Part shown: positions 1 through 7,391 of the stretch, one piece after another
How positions within the stretch are numbered: position 1 is the stretch's first letter
Layout of the letters: each line of letters begins with the position of its first letter
Origin: Candidatus Neomicrothrix sp. UBA672
GTDB lineage: Bacteria > Actinomycetota > Acidimicrobiia > Acidimicrobiales > MedAcidi-G1
DNA: 15,974 bases
Direction: 5' to 3'
Assembly: GCA_002299135.1 (NCBI GenBank)
Contig: DBNM01000172.1
Coordinates: 1-15,974, forward strand
Made by a program: the position numbers and the translations under genes
Notes under the pieces: model-generated
Told to the model about the DNA's origin: nothing
Database searches by the model: none
Seen by the model: the letters and a program-made list of their open reading frames with translations, nothing else

Positions 1-2772
1 GATGGTCTGCTCGCCAGTAGCGAAGTAATCCTTGCAGCCCAAGCAAACGGGCATTCAGTTGTAACACTTGAATCTTTAAATACAGACTCTTCCCTCCACC
101 CTGTTCAAGCTGCTTTTGCGGCAACTGGTGCTATGCAATCTGGTTATTCAGTCGGAGCAATGATCCTTGGCACTCTGCAACTATTGAAAGAAACACCTGA
201 TCCAACTGAAATTGAAATACGTGACATGCTTTCAGGGATTCTGGATAGAGAAACCGCATACGTTAAACCTGTAGCAGCAGTCCAACAAGCTGCTGCAGTT
301 CTTCGCGGAGAGGAACCAGAACCATTTAGACCATTAATTCTCAAGCCTATGACTGATGGGACCAACCCTGTGAAGGTAGATCCAAACGATTCCCCTCCTG
401 AAGCTTCAGATGCTATCCCAAGATTGATTCCTTCTTCAGAAGTTCCCTCAACTTCAGTAGTAGGGAAACCAGAAGTCAAAGTAGATGCAGTTCGCCTCGT
501 AAAAGGCAACCCAGCGTTTACCGCTGATTTTGACATTCGGGGATTACTTCATGCAAAAGTTCTTCGAAGTCCACACGCCCATGCAAGAATTGTCTCAATA
601 GATGATTCAGAAGCGCTTGCCCTCTCAGGTGTTCATGCAGTTATACACCACGAGAACGTGAAAAGAGTCAAATACGCTTCAGGTGGGCAGTCCTATCCAA
701 ATCCTAAACCTCACGACCAAGTCAGTTTTGATAACAAAGTAAGACATGTAGGTGATCGTGTAGCTGCAGTAGCAGCTGAAACTCCAGAGATAGCTGAAGA
801 AGCTTGCAGTCTGATAAAGGTTGAATACGAAGTCTTACCCGCAGTCTTTGATGAATTAGAAGCCGGTGAACCTGATGCCCCAGTGATTCATGATGAAATT
901 GACACCGTAGACATAGCTGACAGAGACCGAAATCTCGTTCATCAAATATTCGCTGAACGCGGTGATGTGGATTCTGCTCTAAAAAATGCTGACCATACTT
1001 ATGAACAAACTTTCAGAGTGCATCAAGTTCAACCGGCACCTATAGAACCTCATATTTCCACAGCTTGGCTCGACAGCGATCAACGTCTAGTAGTCAGAAC
1101 AGCCACGCAAGTACCATTCCATACCCGTCGCATGCTTGCCCCATTAGTTGGAATGGATATTAAAGATGTAAGAATCATCAAACCGCGAATTGGTGGTGGT
1201 TTTGGCGCTAAACAAGAAATGCTTATTGAAGATATCGTCGCACACTTAGCTATAGCTACCAGAAAACCAGTCCAACTCGAGTTGACCAGAGCTGAAGAAT
1301 TTTATGCAAGCAGAACTCGTCACCCACAAACACTCACTTACAGGACAGGCGTTGACTCAGAGGGGAATCTTGTTGCTCAAGAGCTAAAACTGGTAGGCAA
1401 TACAGGACCTTATGGAACTCATGGATACACCGTGCAGACAGTTGCCGGACTTAGAGGTCTTTCCTCATACAACTGTGATAACAAACGTTTCGATTGTGAC
1501 GTCATGTACACAAACATTCCTGTGCCCGGAGCGTATAGAGGATACGGAGCCCCTCAAGCTCTTTTCGGTTTGGAAGCCCATATGGAAGACATTGCACTTG
1601 ATTTGGGGATAGATCCGATTGAATTCAGAAGACAGAATTGGGTGAAAGTCGGAGACGAAATGAACATTGCTCCGCACTTGGGTGAGCAGGGAACAACAGA
1701 GGAAGAACTCGATGAGTATCCGAAAGTCATGTCGAATGGAATCGAAGAATGTGTCGCTCAAGGAAGTCGTGCAATTGGTTGGCATCGCAGGCATGACGAG
1801 TCTTGGAAAAATCCTGCTGACCGACCACATATCAGAAGAGGACTTGGGTTTGCATTCTGCATGCATGGAACATCAATTCCTTTCCTGGATATGGGAGGTT
1901 GCAGCATAAAATTAAATGACGATGGTTCATTTAATATGCTCGTCGGTGCTACAGATCTCGGCACTGGGGCTGACACTGTTCTTGGACAAATAGCTGCAGA
2001 AGTTCTTGGCGTGCCTCTGGAAGATATAAGGGTTTATTCTTCAGATACGGACGTCACACCTTTCGATACTGGTGCTTATGCTTCAAGCACTACTTATATT
2101 TCTGGTACCGCGGCTAAAAAAGCAGCGGATGCTGTACGTACAAGACTTAAAGAACGCGCAGCAATGTTACTTGATATAGAAATTCCTTGTTCCATTGAAT
2201 TGCGTGATAAGCGAGCTTGGGCGCCTGATGGTCGTTCCGTCAGTCTTGAAGAAATCGCTTTAGATTCTTTACATCTGAATGAACAAGAACAAATTATGGG
2301 AACCGGATCGCACGTATCCCCTGACTGCCCTCCTCCTTTTGCAGCACAATTTGTTGAAATCGAAATTGATACCGAAACAGGCCAGATTGAAGTAACAAAA
2401 ATGATTATGGCAGTGGACTGTGGCGTAGCAATTAATCCTGTAACAGCAAGTGGTCAAGTAGAAGGTGGAATGCTTCAGGCTTTGGGGTACGCACATTGCG
2501 AGGAAATCGTTCTTGACGATAAAGGAACTATGGTCAATCCTTCATTTGGCCCTTATCGCATTTACAGAGCAGATGAAATGCCCAAAACTGAAGTGTTTTT
2601 AGTGCAAACAATGGAAGATAGTGGGCCCTTTGGAGCAAAAGCAGTTGCAGAGATACCTAAAGATGGGGTGGCTCCTGCTATAAGAAATGCGATCCTTAAT
2701 GCTACTGGAGTCCGGATAGACGAACTTCCTTTTACACCTGAGCGCGTACATCGAGCGCTTAAAGGAGACTAA
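1..2772 (+). CDS. Xanthine dehydrogenase-family molybdopterin subunit with fused cysteine-less [2Fe-2S]-like domain (5' partial)
   Basis: The frame is open from base 1, so the 5' end lies outside; 923 codons are visible. Codons 1 to about 104 align with the end of a plant-type ferredoxin fold and the helical [2Fe-2S] domain of CoxS/XdhC-type subunits (landmarks LHPVQAAF, DPTEIEIRDMLSG), but the ligand cysteines are replaced. A proline-rich linker follows, then the molybdopterin domains from about codon 155. Cofactor and active-site motifs are present: GGGFGAKQ (codons 398-405), GAYRGYGAPQ (510-519), the DLGTGADT loop and the C-terminal catalytic Glu in GAKAVAEIP (E884). The residue after GGGFGAK is Gln, where purine-type xanthine dehydrogenases usually have Glu, so the substrate may not be xanthine. 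It heads the visible operon with an SsnA-like deaminase 2 nt downstream. No FAD subunit is visible. Family certain, substrate unknown. Confidence 0.93.
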   Translation, partial: DGLLASSEVILAAQANGHSVVTLESLNTDSSLHPVQAAFAATGAMQSGYSVGAMILGTLQLLKETPDPTEIEIRDMLSGILDRETAYVKPVAAVQQAAAVLRGEEPEPFRPLILKPMTDGTNPVKVDPNDSPPEASDAIPRLIPSSEVPSTSVVGKPEVKVDAVRLVKGNPAFTADFDIRGLLHAKVLRSPHAHARIVSIDDSEALALSGVHAVIHHENVKRVKYASGGQSYPNPKPHDQVSFDNKVRHVGDRVAAVAAETPEIAEEACSLIKVEYEVLPAVFDELEAGEPDAPVIHDEIDTVDIADRDRNLVHQIFAERGDVDSALKNADHTYEQTFRVHQVQPAPIEPHISTAWLDSDQRLVVRTATQVPFHTRRMLAPLVGMDIKDVRIIKPRIGGGFGAKQEMLIEDIVAHLAIATRKPVQLELTRAEEFYASRTRHPQTLTYRTGVDSEGNLVAQELKLVGNTGPYGTHGYTVQTVAGLRGLSSYNCDNKRFDCDVMYTNIPVPGAYRGYGAPQALFGLEAHMEDIALDLGIDPIEFRRQNWVKVGDEMNIAPHLGEQGTTEEELDEYPKVMSNGIEECVAQGSRAIGWHRRHDESWKNPADRPHIRRGLGFAFCMHGTSIPFLDMGGCSIKLNDDGSFNMLVGATDLGTGADTVLGQIAAEVLGVPLEDIRVYSSDTDVTPFDTGAYASSTTYISGTAAKKAADAVRTRLKERAAMLLDIEIPCSIELRDKRAWAPDGRSVSLEEIALDSLHLNEQEQIMGTGSHVSPDCPPPFAAQFVEIEIDTETGQIEVTKMIMAVDCGVAINPVTASGQVEGGMLQALGYAHCEEIVLDDKGTMVNPSFGPYRIYRADEMPKTEVFLVQTMEDSGPFGAKAVAEIPKDGVAPAIRNAILNATGVRIDELPFTPERVHRALKGD
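2761..2768 (+). promoter_or_regulatory. Shine-Dalgarno site for the downstream amidohydrolase
   Basis: The last codons of the molybdopterin gene contain AAAGGAGA, ending 6 nt before the ATG at 2775. The ribosome site therefore lies inside the upstream gene, which supports this start and suggests translational coupling. Confidence 0.7.
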
Positions 2773-2774
2773 CA

Positions 2775-4106
2775 ATGCCCTCAAAGGGCGGTCTCGTAAT
2801 CCAACCTGATTGGTTAATTTCTGAACCTTCAGAAGAACCTAAACAAAACTGGGGTGTGCGTGTATGTGATGGGAAGATTCACACTGTTGCACCAAACGAA
2901 GAACTAGAAACCAAGTTTTCAGAAGATAAAATCTTATTAGCTGAAGGAAAAGTACTAATGCCTGGTTTCGTTAATGGGCATGTTCATATGTACGGAGTTT
3001 TAGCGCATGGAATACCTTTAGAATCTGCACCTTCAGATTTCTGGTCTTTTCTGGAAAAGTTTTGGTGGCCTTTAGTTGAGGACAGGATCGACCATGAAAT
3101 GATCTCTGCTGCAACTGACTGGTTGTGTAGCGAAATGTTATTAAGTGGAACAACAACTTTTTGCGACATTTTAGAAGCACCTCAATCACTTCCCGAATCT
3201 CTCTTGCTCGAAAAGGAGATTATAGAAAATCGCGGGCTTAGGGCTTTACTCAGTTTTGAAGCCAATGAACGGTCAGATCATGAAATCGCTCGAAAAGGAA
3301 TTGACGAAAACATTAGATTAATTGCAACAAATACTGCGGAAGGTCTTGTGGCTGGATTCATGAGTGTTCATACAACATTCACATGCTCCGACGACTTTCT
3401 TAAAGAGGCGTTTGAACTAGCTGAGGAAAACAATGTTCTCTTTCACGCTCATTGCAATGAAGGGGTTTATGAGGGAGAGTGGTGTGAAAAAACTTACGGT
3501 CATCGAACTTTCGAACATTATGAAAAACTCGGAATAAATGGTTCACGATTCCTGGCTTCGCAGTGTGTTCACCTATCCAAAAAAGAAATTGAATTAATTT
3601 CTTCTGGTGGAACACGTTGCGTCCACATGCCTCTGTCCAACTGTGAAGTTGGAGGTGGGATAGCTCCTATCCCCGAACTGCTTGAACAAGATGTGTCTAT
3701 TTCTCTGGGAAGCGACGGGTACATAAATGATATGTTTGAGGTAATGCGTGGTGCTTTTCTCATTCACAAAGCACGCCTTCAAGACCCAGCGACGATGAAA
3801 GCTGACCAGGTTTTTGGAATGGCGACTCTTCTGGGGGCTGAGACCCTAGGTCTGGAAAATGTTGGTGCGTTGAAATCAGGTTTCGCTGCAGACCTTCAAT
3901 TAGTTGACGCAAACTTTCCAACCCCCTTAAGTAAAGAAAACCTAATCGAGCAGGTAATACTTCATCGCTCCGGTCATCATGTCGATTCTGTAATGGTTGC
4001 TGGAGAGTGGAGAGTGAAAAATGGAGAGGTTCTTGGAATTGATCTCGACCTTCAGAGGGATACTCTTCATAAGCAAGCCAGACGCCTGTGGGGTGAAGAT
4101 GGGTAA
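2775..4106 (+). CDS. SsnA/guanine deaminase-like amidohydrolase (COG0402 type)
   Basis: A 443-residue metal-dependent amidohydrolase, likely a deaminase of an amino-substituted N-heterocycle. The metal-site pattern of the family is complete: HVH after MPGFVNG (H69, H71), HAH with a following Glu (H224, H226, E229), H266 in QCVHL and D314 in LGSDG. The segments HTTFTCSDD (199-207) and GSDGYINDMFEVMRGAF resemble SsnA more than classical guanine deaminase. An N-terminal beta-domain (about 1-60) and a C-terminal segment with the usual GALKSGFAADLQL motif are both present, so the protein is full length. ATG follows a strong Shine-Dalgarno site. It sits between a Mo-hydroxylase and that enzyme's maturation genes, which suggests it acts on the same ring substrate before or after hydroxylation. 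The exact substrate cannot be read from the sequence. Confidence 0.9.
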   Translation: MPSKGGLVIQPDWLISEPSEEPKQNWGVRVCDGKIHTVAPNEELETKFSEDKILLAEGKVLMPGFVNGHVHMYGVLAHGIPLESAPSDFWSFLEKFWWPLVEDRIDHEMISAATDWLCSEMLLSGTTTFCDILEAPQSLPESLLLEKEIIENRGLRALLSFEANERSDHEIARKGIDENIRLIATNTAEGLVAGFMSVHTTFTCSDDFLKEAFELAEENNVLFHAHCNEGVYEGEWCEKTYGHRTFEHYEKLGINGSRFLASQCVHLSKKEIELISSGGTRCVHMPLSNCEVGGGIAPIPELLEQDVSISLGSDGYINDMFEVMRGAFLIHKARLQDPATMKADQVFGMATLLGAETLGLENVGALKSGFAADLQLVDANFPTPLSKENLIEQVILHRSGHHVDSVMVAGEWRVKNGEVLGIDLDLQRDTLHKQARRLWGEDG

Positions 4107-4902
4107 AAAAAATCTTAGTAAGGGTACGGGTGAAACCAAGATTATGAACGAACTTAATAGTCTCGTTGATAATGGAAATACTGTTGTACTTGCAACGGTT
4201 GTAGAAACTTCTCGATCTGTGCCTCGACACTCTGGAGCGAAAATGTTAATACTCTCGGACTCTCATCAGATTGGAACTATAGGTGGTGGAGAGATGGAAG
4301 CACGAGTAATCAAGGAAGCTTGTGCCTGTATGGACAACGGCACCTCACTTCTGTTGAACTACGAACTAGTTGATCCTGTTGCTGGAGACCCAGGTGTTTG
4401 TGGTGGCACGGTTACTATTCATTTGGAGACTTATATGCCTGATTCTAAAATTCTGATCATAGGGTGCGGCCATGTCGGACGAGCTGTAGCAGAACTTGCC
4501 AGCTGGTTGGGTTATCATGTCATCGCGACAGATGACCGTGAGGAAGTCACTGAAGATGTAGCTGGAGCAGATCTTGTTCTCACCGGTTCGATTGAAGAAG
4601 CTTTGAAGCAGGTCGATTTAACAGATCGCGATCATGTGGTAGCTGTCACCCGTAATGCTGAATTGGATATCCAAAATCTCCCTCATATTCTTTCCACTGA
4701 TGCAAAATCAATTGGCGTGATGGGAAGTTCTAAACGATGGAAAACAACTCGTTCTTCTCTTGAATCAGCTGGCATTTCTGAAGAAGATCTATCCAGGGTG
4801 ACTTCTCCAATAGGTTTGGATTTAAGTGCCGAAACCCCTCAAGAAATAGCTCTTTCGATCATGTCTCAAATCATCGAACAAGATAATGCTGGTAACAGTT
4901 AA
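4099..4902 (+). CDS. XdhC/CoxI-family molybdenum hydroxylase maturation protein
   Basis: A 267-residue protein of the XdhC/CoxI family, which binds molybdenum cofactor and helps sulfurate and insert it into xanthine dehydrogenase-type enzymes. The N-terminal XdhC/CoxI domain shows SVPRHSGAKM (40-49), GTIGGGEMEA (59-68) and a CGG at 101-103. The C-terminal Rossmann-like domain starts at GCGHVGRA (122-129) and ends with the typical SPIGLDLSAETPQEIALSI. The ATG at 4099 overlaps the previous gene by 8 nt behind a GGGGTGA-like ribosome site; an ATG at 4144 would also give a normal N-terminus beginning MNELNSLV, so the start is uncertain by 15 codons. An upstream extension to 4021 is less likely because that stretch codes for the amidohydrolase. 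Acts in the cytoplasm on one or both Mo-hydroxylases of the window. Confidence 0.9.
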   Translation: MGKKNLSKGTGETKIMNELNSLVDNGNTVVLATVVETSRSVPRHSGAKMLILSDSHQIGTIGGGEMEARVIKEACACMDNGTSLLLNYELVDPVAGDPGVCGGTVTIHLETYMPDSKILIIGCGHVGRAVAELASWLGYHVIATDDREEVTEDVAGADLVLTGSIEEALKQVDLTDRDHVVAVTRNAELDIQNLPHILSTDAKSIGVMGSSKRWKTTRSSLESAGISEEDLSRVTSPIGLDLSAETPQEIALSIMSQIIEQDNAGNS

Positions 4903-4904
4903 CT

Positions 4905-5708
4905 GTGCTTTCTGATCCCTTCTGTTTAATTCGTGGAGGTGGTGATCTGGGAACTGGTGCCGCTCTCCAATTGAAAAGAATGGGAATGCCTGTAGCCGTA
5001 TGTGATTTAAAGAATCCTTTGGCGGTAAGAAGAAAAGTTTCGCTTTCATCAGCGATTCTTGACAAAAAAATAGAAATCGAGGAAATCACAGGTGAAAGAG
5101 TTGATGATCTATCAACCATCAATGCCCTTTCATCTACTGAAGTTGTTCCCGTTATTGTCAGCGACTCTCTCCCAACTTTTCCAATTTCGGTGATTGTCGA
5201 TGCCAGAATGCAGAAAAAGCCTATGGATACGAAAATTGATGATGCCGCCCTAGTCGTTGCTCTTGGACCTGGTTTCTTTGCCGGTAGGGACTGTCATGCA
5301 GTTATCGAAACCATGCGTGGGCCCAATATGGGGAAAGTCATTTGGGATGGTTGTGCTGAAGAAGACACTGGGATTCCTGGTGAAGTCGGAGGTCTTACGA
5401 GTGAACGCCTCCTACGTTCTCCTTCTAATGGTGAAGTCAGCTGGATGAAGGAAATTGGGGATCTAGTCGAAAAAGATGAACTACTTGGCTCTGTGGGCGA
5501 CGACGATGTACTCGCTGGAACTAGTGGGATAATTCGCGGAATGATAAATGAAGGCACGCTGTTAGAGACTGGTATGAAAATCGGAGATATCGACCCGAGA
5601 GGTGTGAAAGTTGATGTAAAAAAAGTTTCTGACAAGGCTCTAGCAGTTGGCAATGGTGTAACGGAAGCTGTGATCGAATGGTTAGGAAAAAACAAATCGA
5701 GCCTTTAG
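4905..5708 (+). CDS. yqeB: YqeB-family selenium-dependent molybdenum hydroxylase accessory protein
   Basis: A 267-residue protein matching the YqeB/EF2563 family found with selenium-dependent molybdenum hydroxylases. Recognisable stretches in order are LIRGGGDLGTGAAL (8-21), KNPLAVRRKVS, VDARMQKKP, the very characteristic ALGPGFFAGRDCHAVIET, EEDTGIPGEVGG, IRGMINEG and IGDIDPRG near the C-terminus, followed by SDKALAVGNGV. The biochemical role of the family is not firmly known; comparative genomics (Haft and Self) links it to maturation of enzymes carrying labile, non-selenocysteine selenium at the Mo site. The start is a GTG, 2 nt after the XdhC-family stop, with only a weak ribosome site, so translation is probably coupled. 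It overlaps yqeC by 31 nt. Its presence implies that a Mo-hydroxylase of this organism may need selenium. Confidence 0.9.
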   Translation: MLSDPFCLIRGGGDLGTGAALQLKRMGMPVAVCDLKNPLAVRRKVSLSSAILDKKIEIEEITGERVDDLSTINALSSTEVVPVIVSDSLPTFPISVIVDARMQKKPMDTKIDDAALVVALGPGFFAGRDCHAVIETMRGPNMGKVIWDGCAEEDTGIPGEVGGLTSERLLRSPSNGEVSWMKEIGDLVEKDELLGSVGDDDVLAGTSGIIRGMINEGTLLETGMKIGDIDPRGVKVDVKKVSDKALAVGNGVTEAVIEWLGKNKSSL

Positions 5709-6415
5709 AGATTAGTAAAGCTGTAAAAAATCTAGAAATAAACGAGGGTGAGATAGTTGCCCTGGTCGGAGGTGGAGGTAAATCAACTCTTCTTTCAGCT
5801 CTTGGTGAGCTTCACGGCAGAGGCACAGTGCTAACTACTACTACGAAAATGGGAAGTGATCAGGTTGGAGGAGCGAATTTGCTCATTCGACCTTCCAAAA
5901 AAGAGCTTTCCATCGCTTTAGGTGAGACATCTCCTCTTCTGATCTGGGATCGTGTCGATGGCGAAAAAGCTTTTGGAGTTGACCCTTCACTACCCGAAAG
6001 TTGGTTACCCGAAGCGACCAGAGTGATCGTTGAAGCAGATGGTGCCAGACGACATCCTGCTAAGGCACCTGCGCCTTACGAACCTGTTTTACCCTTAGGT
6101 GTTACAACTGTTATTGCAGTCATCGGCGCTGACGCCATTGACAGAGTCATTGAAGATCAATGTCATAGGCCTTTACGAGTGGCAGCTGTTGTTAATTGTT
6201 CTCCGTATGAAAGACTCACACCTGAAAGAGCTGCAGTTCTTTTACTTGATTCAAATGGGTCTAAAAAAGGTTTGGGACCTGAGATGCGTTTTGTTATAGC
6301 CATTACGAAAGTTTCAGCTGAAAACCGAGACCTTGTTGAACGGTTAGTAGAAGAACTTCAGAGTTTTGACTCAGAAGTTGAAATTTCTCTAGTTGCGAGT
6401 CACAACGGAGGATAG
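5678..6415 (+). CDS. yqeC: YqeC-family selenium-dependent hydroxylase accessory NTPase-like protein
   Basis: A 245-residue protein of the YqeC family, a putative nucleotide-binding accessory factor of selenium-dependent molybdenum hydroxylases. A glycine-rich P-loop (VGGGGKSTL, about 30-38) is followed by a TTTTK strand and by the family signature VEADGARRHPAKAPAPYEPV in the middle of the protein; the end has an ITKV strand of P-loop type. The ATG lies 31 nt inside yqeB, and no later ATG precedes the P-loop, so the start is reasonably secure. In E. coli the homologue sits directly after yqeB and before mocA; here the mocA (Mo-cofactor cytidylyltransferase) position is taken by an LLM oxidoreductase. 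Biochemical function in the family is unproven. Confidence 0.88.
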   Translation: MVRKKQIEPLEISKAVKNLEINEGEIVALVGGGGKSTLLSALGELHGRGTVLTTTTKMGSDQVGGANLLIRPSKKELSIALGETSPLLIWDRVDGEKAFGVDPSLPESWLPEATRVIVEADGARRHPAKAPAPYEPVLPLGVTTVIAVIGADAIDRVIEDQCHRPLRVAAVVNCSPYERLTPERAAVLLLDSNGSKKGLGPEMRFVIAITKVSAENRDLVERLVEELQSFDSEVEISLVASHNGG

Positions 6416-6424
6416 ATTTCTTAG

Positions 6425-7390
6425 ATGATTTCAGGAAGTGTGAACCTCATCCCGGAGGCTTCAGTTGATTCGATGCGTGATTTAGCAATCAGATCTGAAA
6501 AATTGGGTTTTGAACGTTGCTGGGTGTACGACGAAGGGTTAGCGACTCGAGATGTGTATGTAACCATGACAGCGATTCTGAGATCCACGGAAAACTTAAT
6601 TGTTGGTCCTGGTATTACAAATTCTTACACCCGTCATCCGGGTCAAACTGCTGCTGCTATAGCTTCTCTTGATGAAATGTCTAACGGTCGTGCTTTTCTG
6701 GGAATAGGGGCAGGTGGGAGTTTAACTTTAGACCCTCTTGGAATTCAGCGTTACAAGCCCTTGGAAACTGTTCGTCAAACTATTTCTGCTTGTCGGCAGT
6801 TGTTCGCTGGTGAAAAAGTTGATTTGGAGGGACCAGGGTTCTCTTTCAAATCGGCGCAATTAGGTTACGGGAGATCTGATATTGAGATCTGGTTAGCCGG
6901 GCGTGGCCCTAAAATGCTTGATCTTGGCGGTGCTTTTACTGATGGGGTGATGTTGGATTTTATTTTCAAACCTTCACTTGGTGAATACGTAAAACAAATA
7001 CAGATGGGCGCTGAACGTGAAGGCAATGATCCAAAAATTTGTTATTCGACGATGATAGTCACTGATGATGAATCCCTTGAAATTGTTAGACCCCATATGA
7101 CATACAGGCTGGTGGACTCACCTGCGATAGTGCTTGAACAGTTGGGTGTCTCTGAAAAAGATATTTCGAATATCCGAGGTGCTCTTAGTGATGGTCTTGA
7201 AGCTGCCGCTGAATATGTGTCTGATGATTGGGTTCTGCCTTTTGTCATCTCTGGAACTGTAAAAGAGTGTGCTGATGAGCTTGCTGACCTTTTCGAAATT
7301 TATGGTTTTGACGAGTTCATGATCCCTGTGTTTGAACCTGACAGCGGGATTGCTTTACTTGAAACAACAGCTCAGGTTCTTGGAGGTTGA
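6425..7390 (+). CDS. LLM-class flavin/F420-dependent oxidoreductase
   Basis: A 321-residue luciferase-like monooxygenase superfamily protein. The early AIRSEKLGFERCWVYDE strand-helix unit, the GPGITNSYTRHP strand, the DEMSNGRAFLGIGAGG segment and the IWLAGRGPKMLDLGGAFTDGVML strand are typical of the F420-dependent methylene-tetrahydromethanopterin reductase-like (Mer) branch rather than of the alkanal-luciferase branch. The C-terminus has the usual GTVKECADELADLFEIYGFDEFMIP element. No signal peptide is seen, so it is cytoplasmic. It starts 9 nt after yqeC; a GGAGG lies about 12 nt upstream, inside the end of yqeC. Context suggests a redox step on a hydroxylated or deaminated heterocycle. Whether it is an F420 reductase/dehydrogenase or an FMN monooxygenase of RutA type cannot be decided here. 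Confidence 0.88.
   Translation: MISGSVNLIPEASVDSMRDLAIRSEKLGFERCWVYDEGLATRDVYVTMTAILRSTENLIVGPGITNSYTRHPGQTAAAIASLDEMSNGRAFLGIGAGGSLTLDPLGIQRYKPLETVRQTISACRQLFAGEKVDLEGPGFSFKSAQLGYGRSDIEIWLAGRGPKMLDLGGAFTDGVMLDFIFKPSLGEYVKQIQMGAEREGNDPKICYSTMIVTDDESLEIVRPHMTYRLVDSPAIVLEQLGVSEKDISNIRGALSDGLEAAAEYVSDDWVLPFVISGTVKECADELADLFEIYGFDEFMIPVFEPDSGIALLETTAQVLGG
7382..7386 (+). promoter_or_regulatory. Shine-Dalgarno site setting the VanX-like start
   Basis: GGAGG ends 5 nt before the ATG at 7392. It overlaps the last codons of the LLM gene. The reading frame is open further upstream to 7332, but only the 7392 start has a ribosome site and avoids a long overlap. Confidence 0.75.
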
Positions 7391-7391
7391 T

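Noticed and set aside
133..135. ATG at 133 as the start of the molybdopterin gene
   Set aside because: The frame is open to base 1, and the codons before 133 encode conserved [2Fe-2S]-domain sequence such as LHPVQAAF, so the gene begins outside the window.
1..312. Pseudogene interpretation of the cysteine-less domain
   Set aside because: No stop or frameshift is seen across 923 codons, non-cysteine fold positions are well conserved, and the downstream molybdopterin motifs are intact.
1465..1866. 133-residue minus-strand open frame
   Set aside because: It lies entirely inside the molybdopterin gene and shows no domain or ribosome site; it is an antisense shadow. The same holds for the other opposite-strand frames such as 144-536, 3760-4230 and 5294-5695.
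4021..4098. N-terminal extension of the XdhC-family gene
   Set aside because: It lies inside the amidohydrolase gene and has no resemblance to the family; ATG 4099 or 4144 gives a normal N-terminus.
2775..4106. Hydantoinase or dihydropyrimidinase call for the amidohydrolases
   Set aside because: The metal sites are of the deaminase (COG0402) type with HxH, HxH-Glu and GSDG/GTDG motifs, without the carboxylated-lysine layout of cyclic amidases.
7332..7391. Upstream start of the VanX-like gene
   Set aside because: It overlaps the LLM gene by about 60 nt and has no ribosome site, whereas ATG 7392 follows GGAGG at 5 nt.
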